From contig OZ023274.1 of assembly GCA_964007475.1 (NCBI GenBank), forward strand, positions 91,039,213 through 91,103,212: DNA of 64,000 bases, in the 5' to 3' direction. The position numbers and the translations under genes were made by a program. Below, in pieces: positions 37,975 to 49,401 of the stretch (within the stretch, counting starts at the first letter, position 1; each line of letters opens with the position of its first letter). The notes under the pieces are model-generated. The model worked only from the letters and a program-made list of their open reading frames with translations. It was not told where the DNA came from and ran no database searches. This DNA comes from Hybos culiciformis (Eukaryota; Arthropoda; Insecta; Diptera; Hybotidae).

Positions 37975-40900
37975 TTTTATGATATTTTTTGTTATCCTTT
38001 TTGGCTGCAAAATAAAACGAAAAAATTAAACTTTGTAGTATTTGCATAAATAGGATACTTATAATAATATGTTATTTCTGAATCTAAAATGGTAAAAATG
38101 TGAATTTCAATTAAATTACGAATGTGATCTTAATAGAAAAATAGTTACATAAATTAATGTAAAATTTAATTTTGAAAAAAATTGAGCATTATCAGAAAAA
38201 ATAAATAAATTAATCATTATCATTACAAAGTAGGTAAATCATATCGGCAAGTGAGATGAAGGAAGTAGAACAATGTTGAATTGTACAATTATTGTGAGAA
38301 ACAACAAAAATCAAAAATATAAATACCGTATTGTAAAATTTTTAGAACAAAATAAATTAAGATCATTAATTATTATCATTACAAAGTAAATCAGCACATG
38401 AGATGAAGGAAATAATGTTGAGTTGTAATATTTGGAATATATATGTGGCATATTTTATTATGGAAAATAATTTTCCATATCCAAATTTTAAGTTTGTTCA
38501 AACTTCCCTTTATTATTATGAAAATTTTAATACAATGAAATACGATAGTAAGAGTATTTTTGAATGGTAAAAAGGCGAATAAAATTCAAAAATCATAAAG
38601 TTAGAGTGTGAGCCACAAATCCCATAAAGGGATAAAATTAACACAAAAAAAATAAATAAAATGAAGCGAATAGAAAAAAAATTAAACAGACTTTTAAGTC
38701 AAACAGCAGCAATTTATCGCACTTACGTTAACGCTTCTAGACAAACAATATAATACTGCAGAATTTTATTTCACCAAAAACCGAATTTAATGTCAAATTT
38801 TTTTTTTCTAATAAGTTTTTTTCTTATCAAAAAGTCCAGCACAAAAAAATTTTTTTTTTGGTTTTTATCAAACTTCCTTCTTTATATAATCATTAATTAT
38901 ATAATATATATACTTAGTCTGAATTATTTCAACCTTGTAGAAATTATCCACTTCTAAAATATAGAAAATATGCGAAAGGTTTCAAATCTGGCTTGCAATT
39001 ACTTTGATCATTAAGGTCCTAACAAAAAAATTGACTTATTAAAAATTTTCAGGATTTATATTTCTTTGCACATTTCTTTTAAGAATTTCTTTTACTTCTT
39101 CCCGTAGTGTAACACCCATTTGCCTTCGAAAGAGCAAATTCTAAACAACAAGAGATAAAAACAAATTGATGCTTGAAGTGAAGAAAGAACCACTAACGTT
39201 ATTAAGGATTATTTTAATGGAGACTTTCTGAAAAATTATTTAAGATTATTTCCATTGAATTTTCTCTCTGTGAAGTGAAAAGAATATGAATAAATAAAGT
39301 TATCAGAAAAGGAAAAAAAAAAATAAATGGAACATCGTCGTCGGATGCAAAAGAAAAAAACAGAAAAAAAAAATAAGGATTAAAAATTCAAATAAGAAAA
39401 ATATATTATGTAGCAACAAACATATATATAGATTGAAAGGTCCTTTATATTTAAACAAAATATTCACTCTATATTTTCAAATGATAATTCCTGTTGAATT
39501 AAAGCCAAAAAATATTTTATTCATTAGGTTTTATTATGATTTTAACCATTATGATAAAGTGGAATGAACCTTATAATATTATGGGGCGTATTTGGTAGTG
39601 TTAATAAAAAATACATTGAGTAAATAAGAAATAAGAAAATCAATTTGAAAAAAACTCATTAAGTGTTATTTTTAAATAACATAAGTATGTAAAAAGAAAA
39701 CTAAAGTACCTCGGTAGAGAAAAAAAATTAGATGGAGAAACATTATGCTTAAAAAATATTAAAGTTAAATCAAATTTAAAATAAAATTAAAAAAAAAAAT
39801 CAAGTATTTTAATATCTACGGAAAACAAATTTTAGAAGCGTGCAAGAAGTTTGTCAACTTTATTGGAAAACTTGTTATATTTGCAAATGATCGATTTGTA
39901 GTTGAGTTGCCTACAGCTCAGGGGGATATAAGAAAGTATCTAATAAATTAACACTAATATCTCTCATCTGATTATTTTAAAAATGTCAATCGTTTCTAGA
40001 TCAAAATTTTATGGAAGGTGCTAAGATTTTAACTTAATATTTATTTTTTTTACTATAATTTGTTTTACCTAATACATATATATTTTTTTTTAAATATTTG
40101 GAAAAATATAAGGTGAATTAATAATCTCTATCCCTAATTTTAAAAAGGTTTAAATTAGTTCAGGAAAAATTATAAAATTGCTTAACAATTTTCTTAAATA
40201 TAAAGCTAAATTAGATTTTGATGCTCGTGGGTATTCTGACCGGTCCGGAAAATTACAGAGAACTTTTGTTTCACAGATTTTAAATAGCTTAACAAGGTAA
40301 TAAATAATTCAAACAAATTCTATTTTATTTGAAACTTATGAATTTCGAACTAATAACAAGTTCAAGGTCGATGCGATCTACTAAAATTTGGTGTGTTCAA
40401 ATATATTCTTAGTAAAATATCTTCTTAAGTTAAGGTTTCTTCACTACTTAATGATATATTTTGCGTTCCTAAAATACAAATAAAACAATGAATCTGAATC
40501 TGAGCTCATTCATATATAAAGAGCGGCATTACCTATAATATTACTTGTTTTAGATTCTATTTTTTTATTTAAAATCAAATTAAGTTTTTACTTTCATTTC
40601 GTGATATTTTTTTTTTGATTTAGGTCATGTTAATTGATAAAAAGATCTGATTATGTGAACTAACTATTCGGTTTTGTTTTCAAATAGTTACGAAAATTTT
40701 TTCATTCGAAAACCACTAGGTACAAAAATATATTTTATTTTCAATTAGTACCTACCTAGATTATTGTATAATAAATTATTTACATTAATTTAGGTAGGTA
40801 AAAATTTGTTGAGAAAATGTTATTATTAATACATTTCATTTCGTACGTATTTAATTTCGTTTATTTTTTTTATTATATTAATTTTATTAATGAATTTTTA

Positions 40901-41484
40901 TTTCAAAACACATAAGTATTGACGTAGACGATGTGTGATCTTAATATTATTTTAACATGAACGCCGTTCAACTGAACATTTATGTATAAAAAGGCCAAGA
41001 TACTTATTGATTTATTGACAATTTGTAAAAAAAAAAGACAAAATAAAAAGTATATAATTCCTAGGTTCGAAAGCATATTAACAAAAACAAACTTAAAGAA
41101 AGAACATAGAACTAGAATTTGTGGTAAGCAATTTCTATTGTATAGGTAATATTTATTTGACAAAGATATTTTATCAAATATTTTCATAAAACGTCTCACA
41201 GTTTAATATGTCAACTATGTATTTCTAAGTAAGATAATATATCCTAGCAAACAGAACATTATTATCATAGTTTGAAAAAAAAAAAAAATGATAAAATATG
41301 TTTGACTAATAAACATTATCGTGTAATTTTAGTCCTAAAAAAAATTTATTTAAAAAAATTATTGAAATTAAATATCTATGTTTATCAAATGCTTGTACCT
41401 ACTGGGCGTTGAATCATGATGAACTCAAGGAATTAAATATCTAATATCAGATTAGGTACCTACCTACGTACCTATATAGGCGTA
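37975..41484. other. Upstream region of syntenin
   Basis: Should contain the syntenin 5' leader and promoter. Mostly A+T-rich. 40215-40260 and 39835-39930 are GC-richer patches without a usable frame. No confident gene. Confidence 0.4.
38208..38440. repeat. Imperfect direct duplication upstream of syntenin
   Basis: Copies at about 38208-38290 and 38364-38440 share TATCATTACAAAGTA, GTGAGATGAAGGAA (CATGAGATGAAGGAA in the second copy) and AATGTTGA.TTGTA, with small indels. Both lie upstream of the syntenin gene. Confidence 0.65.
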
Positions 41485-41976
41485 AGTGCAGTTTATGTGA
41501 ACCTCTCAGAAACGGCTGAAACTTGGAGGGGGGGTAGAGGCGGTGCCCAAACTTCCAAAACTGAAATCAGTTCTTGGGGCTCGGGCCCCGTTTCGAAGAT
41601 ATGGCTCCTCAAAGTTTTCATACATTTTTGTATGGGACATTTTTTTTTTTTGCCCGATTGGCCATATTTTTGGGAAAAGGATAAAGGGGGTGTCCCAAAA
41701 CAAGAGGAGGGTTGGGGGGCGGCGGACAAACCGCCCGCCCGCCGCCCCCACCTCCCTCTTGTTTTGGGGCACCCCCTACACTCTCTACAAAAAAATGGGG
41801 CAAATCGATCAAAAAAAAAAAATTGCCCATACAAAATGTATGAAAACTTTGAGAGGCCATATCTCCGAAACGGGGCCCGAGCCCCAAGAACTGATTTCAG
41901 TTTTGGAAGTTTGGGCATCGCCTCTACCCCCTCTCCAAGTTTCAGCCGTTTCTGAGAGGTTCACATAAACTGCACT
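41485..41976. mobile_element. GC-rich near-palindromic foldback element, copy 1
   Basis: Two arms of about 230 bases are inverted copies of each other at roughly 90 percent identity. The left end reads AGTGCAGTTTATGTGAACCT and the right end is its reverse complement. The arms include AAACTGAAATCAGTT and a CGGGCCCCG block, and the turn is a G/C-rich GGCGGCGG...CCGCCCGCC sequence near 41717-41745. The symmetry makes near-identical open frames on both strands (for example MPKLPKLKSVLGARAP), which are artefacts, not proteins. Composition is far more GC-rich than anywhere else here. Flanks are GTA and TTA; no clean target duplication can be assigned. Confidence 0.85.
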
Positions 41977-43187
41977 TTAGCCTCTAGCATAACCTAATTT
42001 TATTTAACTCGATATATTGTTAAGATTTCGAAATTGGACAAAAAAATAACAATGCCAATGATCTGAAAACAATTTTATTTGTCTTTTATAACATTCTAAT
42101 TTGCGAGAGAATTTTCATTCTATGTTTAATGTTAAAAAGTTATTCCCCCTTCGTCATTACTACACCCAATTTTTATCATGTTAATTAAAATTGACTTTAT
42201 AGTGAATTCGTATGTGACTCACAGACAAATGATAAATAAAAAAAAAACTAAATTTATACCTTAGGACTTAGGTACCTAGTAGAATATAACTAGGTCGTAT
42301 GCCTAGGTACCTACCAAAAATCTAGCTAGTAATTTCTTATATTAATAGCAGATAAGATAGACCCCCTATAATAGCAGCGATTTGGACATTTATTTAAAAA
42401 CTTTAGAACAGAAAAAAATTGATTTTCCAAATTATGTTGAAAACAAAAGAACAAAATTGGTTTCTTTAATATTTTCCTTTGTCTGATTGAAATAGAAGAA
42501 ATTACTATTTTCTTTTTTATCCTTTTTTCAATAAAAAAAAAAGTTGGTACTTAACTTGAGTGCCATGAAAAATATTAACAACACAAAGGATTTAAAAAAG
42601 GACATGCAATTTTTAGCTTTTTATAAAACCTTTATTTGCACTGTAATTCCAAATTTCACCAATAATGAAAAAAAAAAAAAGAAAAACTTACCCGAAAAAG
42701 AAAATTATTTTTATTTAAAAAATCTTTTTTTTATTTTATTAATTAAAAAATAATATTTATTTTTTTCTTATCACGAACCAAAATGCAACTATGACACTTG
42801 TAAGTTTATTATTTTTTGATTTTTGTAGTTTTATTAACTTGACTTTAGAAGTGAAGCTTTGTGTATTGCCGAAATGCAGCTAAGAGAGAGTAGTAGTGTA
42901 GTGTGGTAGAAACAGCTTACTTTTTATTGGAGAATTTTTATTTTATATATAAAATTTTACTTTCTCTTCATCATAGACATATATTTTGCATGATGGAGTT
43001 GGAGCGAAAACTAAAATAATACGATACGCAACACACTTGCGTTAAATCCAATTTAACCCAATGGCAGCATGCCAATTCAATTTCATGAAGTATCACTTAA
43101 CAAGGCAAAGAAAGATTGAGAAACTATTTTAGCCCGTTTTCCATCATTTTCACCTCGAAAAAAGGATGAGATTCTATGATTGGCTAA
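41977..43187. other. Spacer between the two foldback elements
   Basis: A+T-rich, with several TACC/GGTA tetranucleotide runs near 42260-42310. The frame at 42544-42753 is Lys/Phe low complexity and is not accepted as a gene. Confidence 0.5.
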
Positions 43188-43556
43188 AGTGCAGATGACG
43201 TGAATCGGCTCAAACTTGGAGGGGGGGGGGGGGTAGAGGCGGTGCCCAAACCCTCAAAACTGAAATCAGTTCTTGGGGCAAAGGCCCCAGTTTCGGAGAT
43301 ATTGCCCCCTAAAGTTTTCATACATTTTGTATGGGCAATTTTTTTTTTGCTCTATTTGCCCCATTTTTGTGTAAAGAGTATAGGGGTTGTCCCAGAGCAA
43401 GAGTAGGGGTGGGGCGGGCGGTCTGGTGGTTGGCCAGTGGGATTTGCGGCGCCAGCTTTTGCTCCAAGAACTGATTTCAGTTTTTCGGGTTTGGGCACCG
43501 CCTCTACCCCTCCTCCAAGTTTCAGCCGATTCTGAGTGGTTCACGTCATCTGCACT
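43188..43556. mobile_element. GC-rich foldback element, copy 2
   Basis: Same family as the element at 41485. The left end AGTGCAGATGACGTGAA mirrors the right end TTCACGTCATCTGCACT, and the inner blocks AACTTGGAGG, AAACTGAAATCAGTTCTTGG and TAGAGGCGGTGCCCAAAC are shared. The left arm is about 200 bases; the right arm is shortened, with a deletion near the centre (about 43400-43460), so it is less symmetric than copy 1. A G run of 13 occurs near 43220. Its frames are again arm artefacts. Confidence 0.82.
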
Positions 43557-46500
43557 ATCACCCTATGATTTCGTCTTTCGCAGCTAAAAACTCTGAACCA
43601 ACCAAGGGTCTATTTTAATATAAAATTTAAGTAACTATGGCGCCCGTTGAAGACTAAATGAATATATCAAAAACAATTTGTTTTTTAAGAATTGCATAAT
43701 AAATAAAGGCGCATCATAAAATCAATTTTTCTATAAGCAACTATTTTTAGAATTTCATAAATGCAGGCGCATAAAACCAATTTTTCTATAGGCAATACAA
43801 TATAATATAAGCGTTAATGAATCAGTGATCTCGTAAATATTATCTTATTATTATTGAAGATTATAATGTTTAGATCCCGGTTTGGATTAAGGTAGGTAAC
43901 TTAAAAATAAAATATTTTATTTAAATCGTAATGTTGAAAACGAATTTAAAATTGTGAATTCGTGAACTTATTAATTATGAATAAAACAATAAGTTTATTT
44001 CAGCAGATACTGAATTTATTTAAATATATAGGTTTTTTTTTTTTCAATTATTTTAATACATTTTTAATGTATCTTTTTTTATTCTAATTTTTTTTTTTGT
44101 TCATTTTTTTTAGCTCGAATATTATTTTTTTTATATAAATTTTTATAAACAATAAGTCTACAATATTTTTATTTTCTTTTGCGATACAGTTTTTGAGTAT
44201 TGAATATTGTTAATTTATAAATTTTTTATTAAAGTAAGGAAAAAAAAATTATAAAATCGACTTCATTGATAAGTTTCTGTTTTTTTTTTTTATTATTATT
44301 ATAAGTAAAATTATTAATAGATTTAATCCCTATTTTTTGGTTAAATAAAAGTAATATGTCGTAAAAGTAATCTCATCTAGGAACCCCGTTAAGTGGTTTA
44401 GGAAACTATGGAAGAAATCTAGTTACTTTAAAAATACTAACGTTTTACTTATAAATAGGTAACACCCATAAAACTCAGTAGTTAATTTCACGCTTTCCAG
44501 TTCTTATTGGAGAGCTGCTATGTTATAAGGTGATTGATTTTAATACAAAAACACATTAATAAAATTATATTGTTTTACTTGGAAATATTTAAACATAATT
44601 GTTTTTAGATGTAAATCTAATGAAATTATGGGAAGTTTATTTTTCAACACTAAAAATGTTATATAATTCTTTCTTAATTTTGATTATAACATAATTAGTA
44701 CATAAATAAATAATTGATATGAATTTTAACAGAACTCTTAACTAAAATTCCTAGGAAAATGTTTAATGAAACTAATTCCACAACAAATTAAATGATTAAA
44801 AAAATTTTTTTTTTTATTGAACTGTTTTCAATTTTGTTTGGTAATTAATTTTTATTTATAATTGCTATTGCTAGGTATACCTAAAAATACGCTATTTACT
44901 ACTATAATAATGATATTAATTTTGAATTATTATTTATATCTTGTGCTCACAGCGCAAAAACAGTCGTACAGCATTTTTCGTATTGTGAACATAAAATTTG
45001 TTTCCACAGAATTTAAGTAAGAGAAAAAAATAAAATTAAAAATTCAATTAAGAAAATTCTTATCTTAAGGCTGATATTTAGTTTTTATATGTCTAAATTT
45101 ACTGTTTCATACATTAATTGTGAAAGATAAAAGTCTATTCATTATGGTGGAATACCTAAATTACCAAAGACAGCAGTAGGTATTTATATTCCGAAAATAT
45201 AAAAATTAATGTTAAAATTTTTTGGATATATAATATTATTGTGGATGCATATATGTATACGTATTTTATATTAAATGTTTTATAATTTCATGATTCATGT
45301 TTACATATTTTGTTTATTGGTCTGTCAAATTCTACACAAAAGCATCCTATAATTACGTCCTTATTAACAAAAAATTAAAAAGAGGGCACTTGAGAATTTT
45401 TGGATGTGCAAATTTTATTAACTATTTACTATTATTAAGTATCTTAGTCTTATAATGCTGTCAATAAGTTATTGAAATTATGGTAGTGACTGATTTAAGA
45501 GCTTTATATTTTGTATTGCAGTTTTAATAAAACTAAAAAAAAAAAATCAAAAATGCAGCTCACAAAAATAACTGTTTAAGTTTCGATTAGGAGTAGGTAG
45601 AATTTTTTAATTAACTTGTTAATTGCACCTGACTCAATATTGGGCTAAATATAAAATTTAGGCTAATCAAAACAATACCCAAGTGGGTTTTCAGTTAAGC
45701 ACTTCAAAAAAAAGTTTATTTTCACTAACTCCAATTTTAATTCAAATTTTTGTTTTTATTTTTAATAATTTAGAAGAATTTTGTTTTATTATAAATTTTA
45801 TTCAATAAGGTTTCACAAAATAAGTAGATGGTTTCTATTTGGATGAATTTTAGAGTTTTCTCATCGATTAGAATATTGGAGAAAATATCGCAAAAAAACT
45901 GTATGTGTAAATATAACATTTTTTTTTAATTTTTCGACAGAACTGTTTTAAAATTAACGAATTAAAAAGTTATTGAAAATTTATTCTTTTAATCTTCCTA
46001 AATTTGTTTTGTAACTTTTGCAACATAAATATATTTACGTATAATTTCATTTGAAAAAAAAAAAAACCCAAACGGATATTTGTCATTTTGAATAGATTGC
46101 TGCTATTTTATAAATTTTTAATTTATTTTCGTTAATATATAATTATTTATTAGAACATTCATCCATTGAATAATTGAGTTAAAATTTACATAATTTTTTT
46201 TTATTACCACTTTCATATAAAGCTAAGCTAGACTATATAATATAAATATTATTAATTATTAAAATTTTATAAATATAATAATTACTTTACAAATTTATTA
46301 CATGGCTAAATTAAATTTTTTTTTAATATAAAAATGTATTAATTTTTTAAATAAACCAATTAAAATTACTTTAAAGTTTCGAGTGCTTTTGATTTGACAA
46401 GTTCGTTATTTAAAATCATACATTAAATTTGTACAAGTTTATATTTTAATAAAATAGAATCAATCATTTATTACTTAGTTCTTCAGTTATTTTAAAAATT

Positions 46501-46951
46501 CAATAAATTTGGAGAAGTCTTCAATTCTATCTAGCATTTATATTGTATGTAAATTATAAAACTGAATTATTTAGAAAAAATCATGCGCTTCTAATAAAAT
46601 TTGAAATACTTATTATGGTTGAATAATTTACTTTAATTGAACGTCGCGTTGTTCGGCTTCTAGATAGTTATAAATATTTTAAATTAATTTTCTTTGTTTA
46701 TTAAAAAAAAAAAAAAAGAAAAAAAGTGTATTTAAATACTTTGTAAATGCACAAAAAACTAAAAAGTAAAATTGATAAGTTAGTCCATAGTCTATACAAT
46801 AAAAATTAACTTAAATATTATTGCGGCTAGTTACCAATTTGTGTCAATTAGTGATGTTTTTCTTGCATTTATTTATAAATTTCATTAAAATTTAATTGTT
46901 GAAAATCCGCAAAATTTTATTTAATAATCACTGGTAAATTTTGAGAATAAA
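43557..46951. other. A+T-rich intergenic sequence left of Nrbp
   Basis: No exon, hairpin or repeat that I can support, apart from an AATAAA on the minus strand at 46921-46916 just past the candidate Nrbp last exon. Confidence 0.5.
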
Positions 46952-46998
46952 TCATTGCTGATCCGAAGGCTCCATTGATTCATCTACAACCCAGCGAT
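46952..46998 (-). other. Candidate last coding exon of Nrbp
   Basis: A 47-base GC-richer island on the minus strand follows an AG at 47000-46999 and ends in TGA at 46954-46952. If the strong donor ACTG|GTATGT inside the last Nrbp exon (G at 49410) is used, phase 1 fits exactly. The protein would then end SGEKIHQT-DRWVVDESMEPSDQQ, 532 residues in all against about 535 in human NRBP1, instead of TGM-stop. AATAAA lies 30 bases past the stop. Against it, the acceptor has a poor pyrimidine tract, and the intron would be about 2.4 kb. Confidence 0.5.
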
Positions 46999-48175
46999 CT
47001 TTATTTTTTATTAGTTTTTCAAATAAGTATTAAATAAAAATGTATATAATATATTAGTATTAGGATATAAAAAGTATTTCAATAAAAATATTTTTAATAA
47101 ATTTTAATAAATAAGAGAGGTTATAATTAATCCTATAAAATACAAAATAAAGTTAAAATTTTAGTGCTTTCTGAAAAAGAAAAACAATTATGTTAAATTA
47201 ATTTTTAATGTTTTTCATAAAAATCATAAATATGTTTATTTTGCTAAAGAAAAAAGTTAAAAAAATATAAATCAAAATATAAATCTTGATTAGTTGTAAA
47301 CTTCTTCGACTGATGCATGATATTCAAAATCAAAGATCAATCAAATTTGAAGAAAATAAATGTTTTCTTTCATAACACTGTAAAATAATATTTTTTCATT
47401 TCAGAAAAAATATAATAATAATCTTTAAAAAAATTGTACTCTGCACTGCATTAAATTCAAATTTTTACTCAAATGTTGGTCACAGATTTATGCGTGCTTC
47501 GTACGAAAAAAAAACGCTATAACTAAACTTTTTGCCAAATTTACAGAATTGAACCAAATTGTATGATTCTTATTTTTTTTTGTCTTAGAACTTATTCGTT
47601 ATTTTTTTTAAGTTTTAAACATTCAATTCGTTAAGGACAAAAGATAAAGATGATACGGGATTAGGTGTTGAAGGAAAAATAAAAGAGATAACTATTTGAA
47701 AAAATCAGAGAAAAAATTAAATCAGTCTTTACATATCAGCAAAACAAATTATTCATTGATGAAAAGATGATCATTTCATTAATGAACTTTGTTCGATAAT
47801 ATCTACTTATAACAACAGTTCCTATCAAAATACTATTATTAGTATAAAAAAATTTAATTTTACCTAAAAATCAAATTATTACACTTTTTACTTTAGAACA
47901 CCGAATTATTAAAAATTAATTACTAACGTTTTAAAATATAATTAATAATACTGAACTAAAAAATTGTTTAGCAAGTTGAGTTGATTTAAAAAGAAAAAAA
48001 AAATACTCATAAAATGAAAACAGGAGCCCTGAGAATCCTACCAAATTATTAGTATATATAAATTCATAAGATCCAAACTTAGCGAAATAACATACTTAAT
48101 AGACATGACATTCTAATCATACTAAATAGCAAAGACATATATACTAAGAAGTACAAAATTTAATTTTCTTTTCAG

Positions 48176-48270
48176 TTCGCATCTCATTTTTTTGCCAGAA
48201 AAAAACTCGAAATATTTTCACAAGTTATTATTTCGAGTTTTATTTTACAAAAAAAAAAATGAGATGCGAA
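48176..48270. repeat. Strong two-tier inverted repeat (hairpin)
   Basis: The outer stem TTCGCATCTCATTTTTTTG pairs with its complement ending ATGAGATGCGAA. An inner 12-base stem AAACTCGAAATA pairs with TATTTCGAGTTT around a loop of about 14 bases. Total span is 95 bases, with a small internal bulge. It could be a pre-miRNA-like hairpin or a minimal foldback element; no flanking duplication is evident. Confidence 0.85.
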
Positions 48271-48870
48271 ATGAATGGGATTTTAATTTTAAATCAATAT
48301 GATTCAATTTCTTATCAATTAAAACAAATTTCGTTTCTATTCCTAATTATGTAAATAAAATAAGATACATATCTATAAAAAAAAAAAATCGGAAAAACAA
48401 AGAGGACGAACAATATTTGACGAAATGTAGGCAAAAATATTTAATTTTTTTTTATATCCAAAAAAAAAATTGTCACTAACTCAGAATGTACAATTTCAAA
48501 AATATTTTCAATGAAAATAAAATAAACAACCTAAAATATGTTCGCAGAATGAAATATTAAGTATTTATATAATAAAAAAAATACCAAATAAAAAAAACTA
48601 AAAGAAACAAGAACTGTTTTTTTTTTTTTTGTATTACACTTTATATATTTTTTATAAATATATATATTTTTTACAAATATTTTATTTTGTAATATTTTTT
48701 TTTTTATTTTTTTCATAATCTGAACTACTTTTTTGTTTACATAAAAAAAAAGAGGAAAATTAATTTTTCTAAAAAATGTGTAACTTATAATTTCAAAAAA
48801 ATTATATTTATGCTTTAGTTGAATTTTTTTTTTTTAATGAAAAAATGTGTGTATGATATTATTTATACAA

Positions 48871-48874
48871 TTAA

Positions 48875-48910
<36 letters not shown>

Positions 48911-48911
48911 T
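48871..48911. repeat. (AAT)n microsatellite
   Basis: About eleven AAT units followed by AAATAA. Simple repeat in the 3' flank (or last intron) of Nrbp. Confidence 0.9.
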
Positions 48912-49401
48912 TTTATGATTTTTATTTATTACACTTATAAAAATTATAATATTATTGTTTTTTATTTACTTTTTTTTTCATTGAAAACAATATAATAATA
49001 TATTTTATTTTATATAAATTTTAACTTAATATAATTGATTATATTAATAATAATAATTATTATTTTTTTTAAATAAAAGAACTATTGAAAACTGTCTTGT
49101 TGAGTAATTTTTTTTTTTCTTCATTTTTATAAGAATTATTAAAAAAAAATATTTTATTTTTCTACTTTCAAGCAAATAATTATTCTTTTCTTATAATAAT
49201 CATTCGTTTGTATATTGTTTATATATATGTATATTTTTTTTCATTTTAAGAATGTAATTTATAGAGGAGCTTCCAATTTGAGGAATTTTTTTTTAATATT
49301 CATTATAGTCTATTTTACAAAAAAATTGTTTTTTTTTTCCGAGCAGTATTATGTTTATAATAGTTTAATTTCTATTTTCATTGTTTCTATACTACTATTG
49401 A

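Larger units (their letters stand above)
46999..49401. other. 3' flank or last intron of Nrbp
   Basis: A+T-rich. Holds a strong hairpin (48176-48270) and an (AAT)n run. No other exon was seen. Confidence 0.5.

Noticed and set aside
41493..41968. Five overlapping open frames of 88-152 codons on both strands
   Set aside because: They arise from the two inverted arms of one foldback element and are mirror versions of each other; no start context or protein family supports them.
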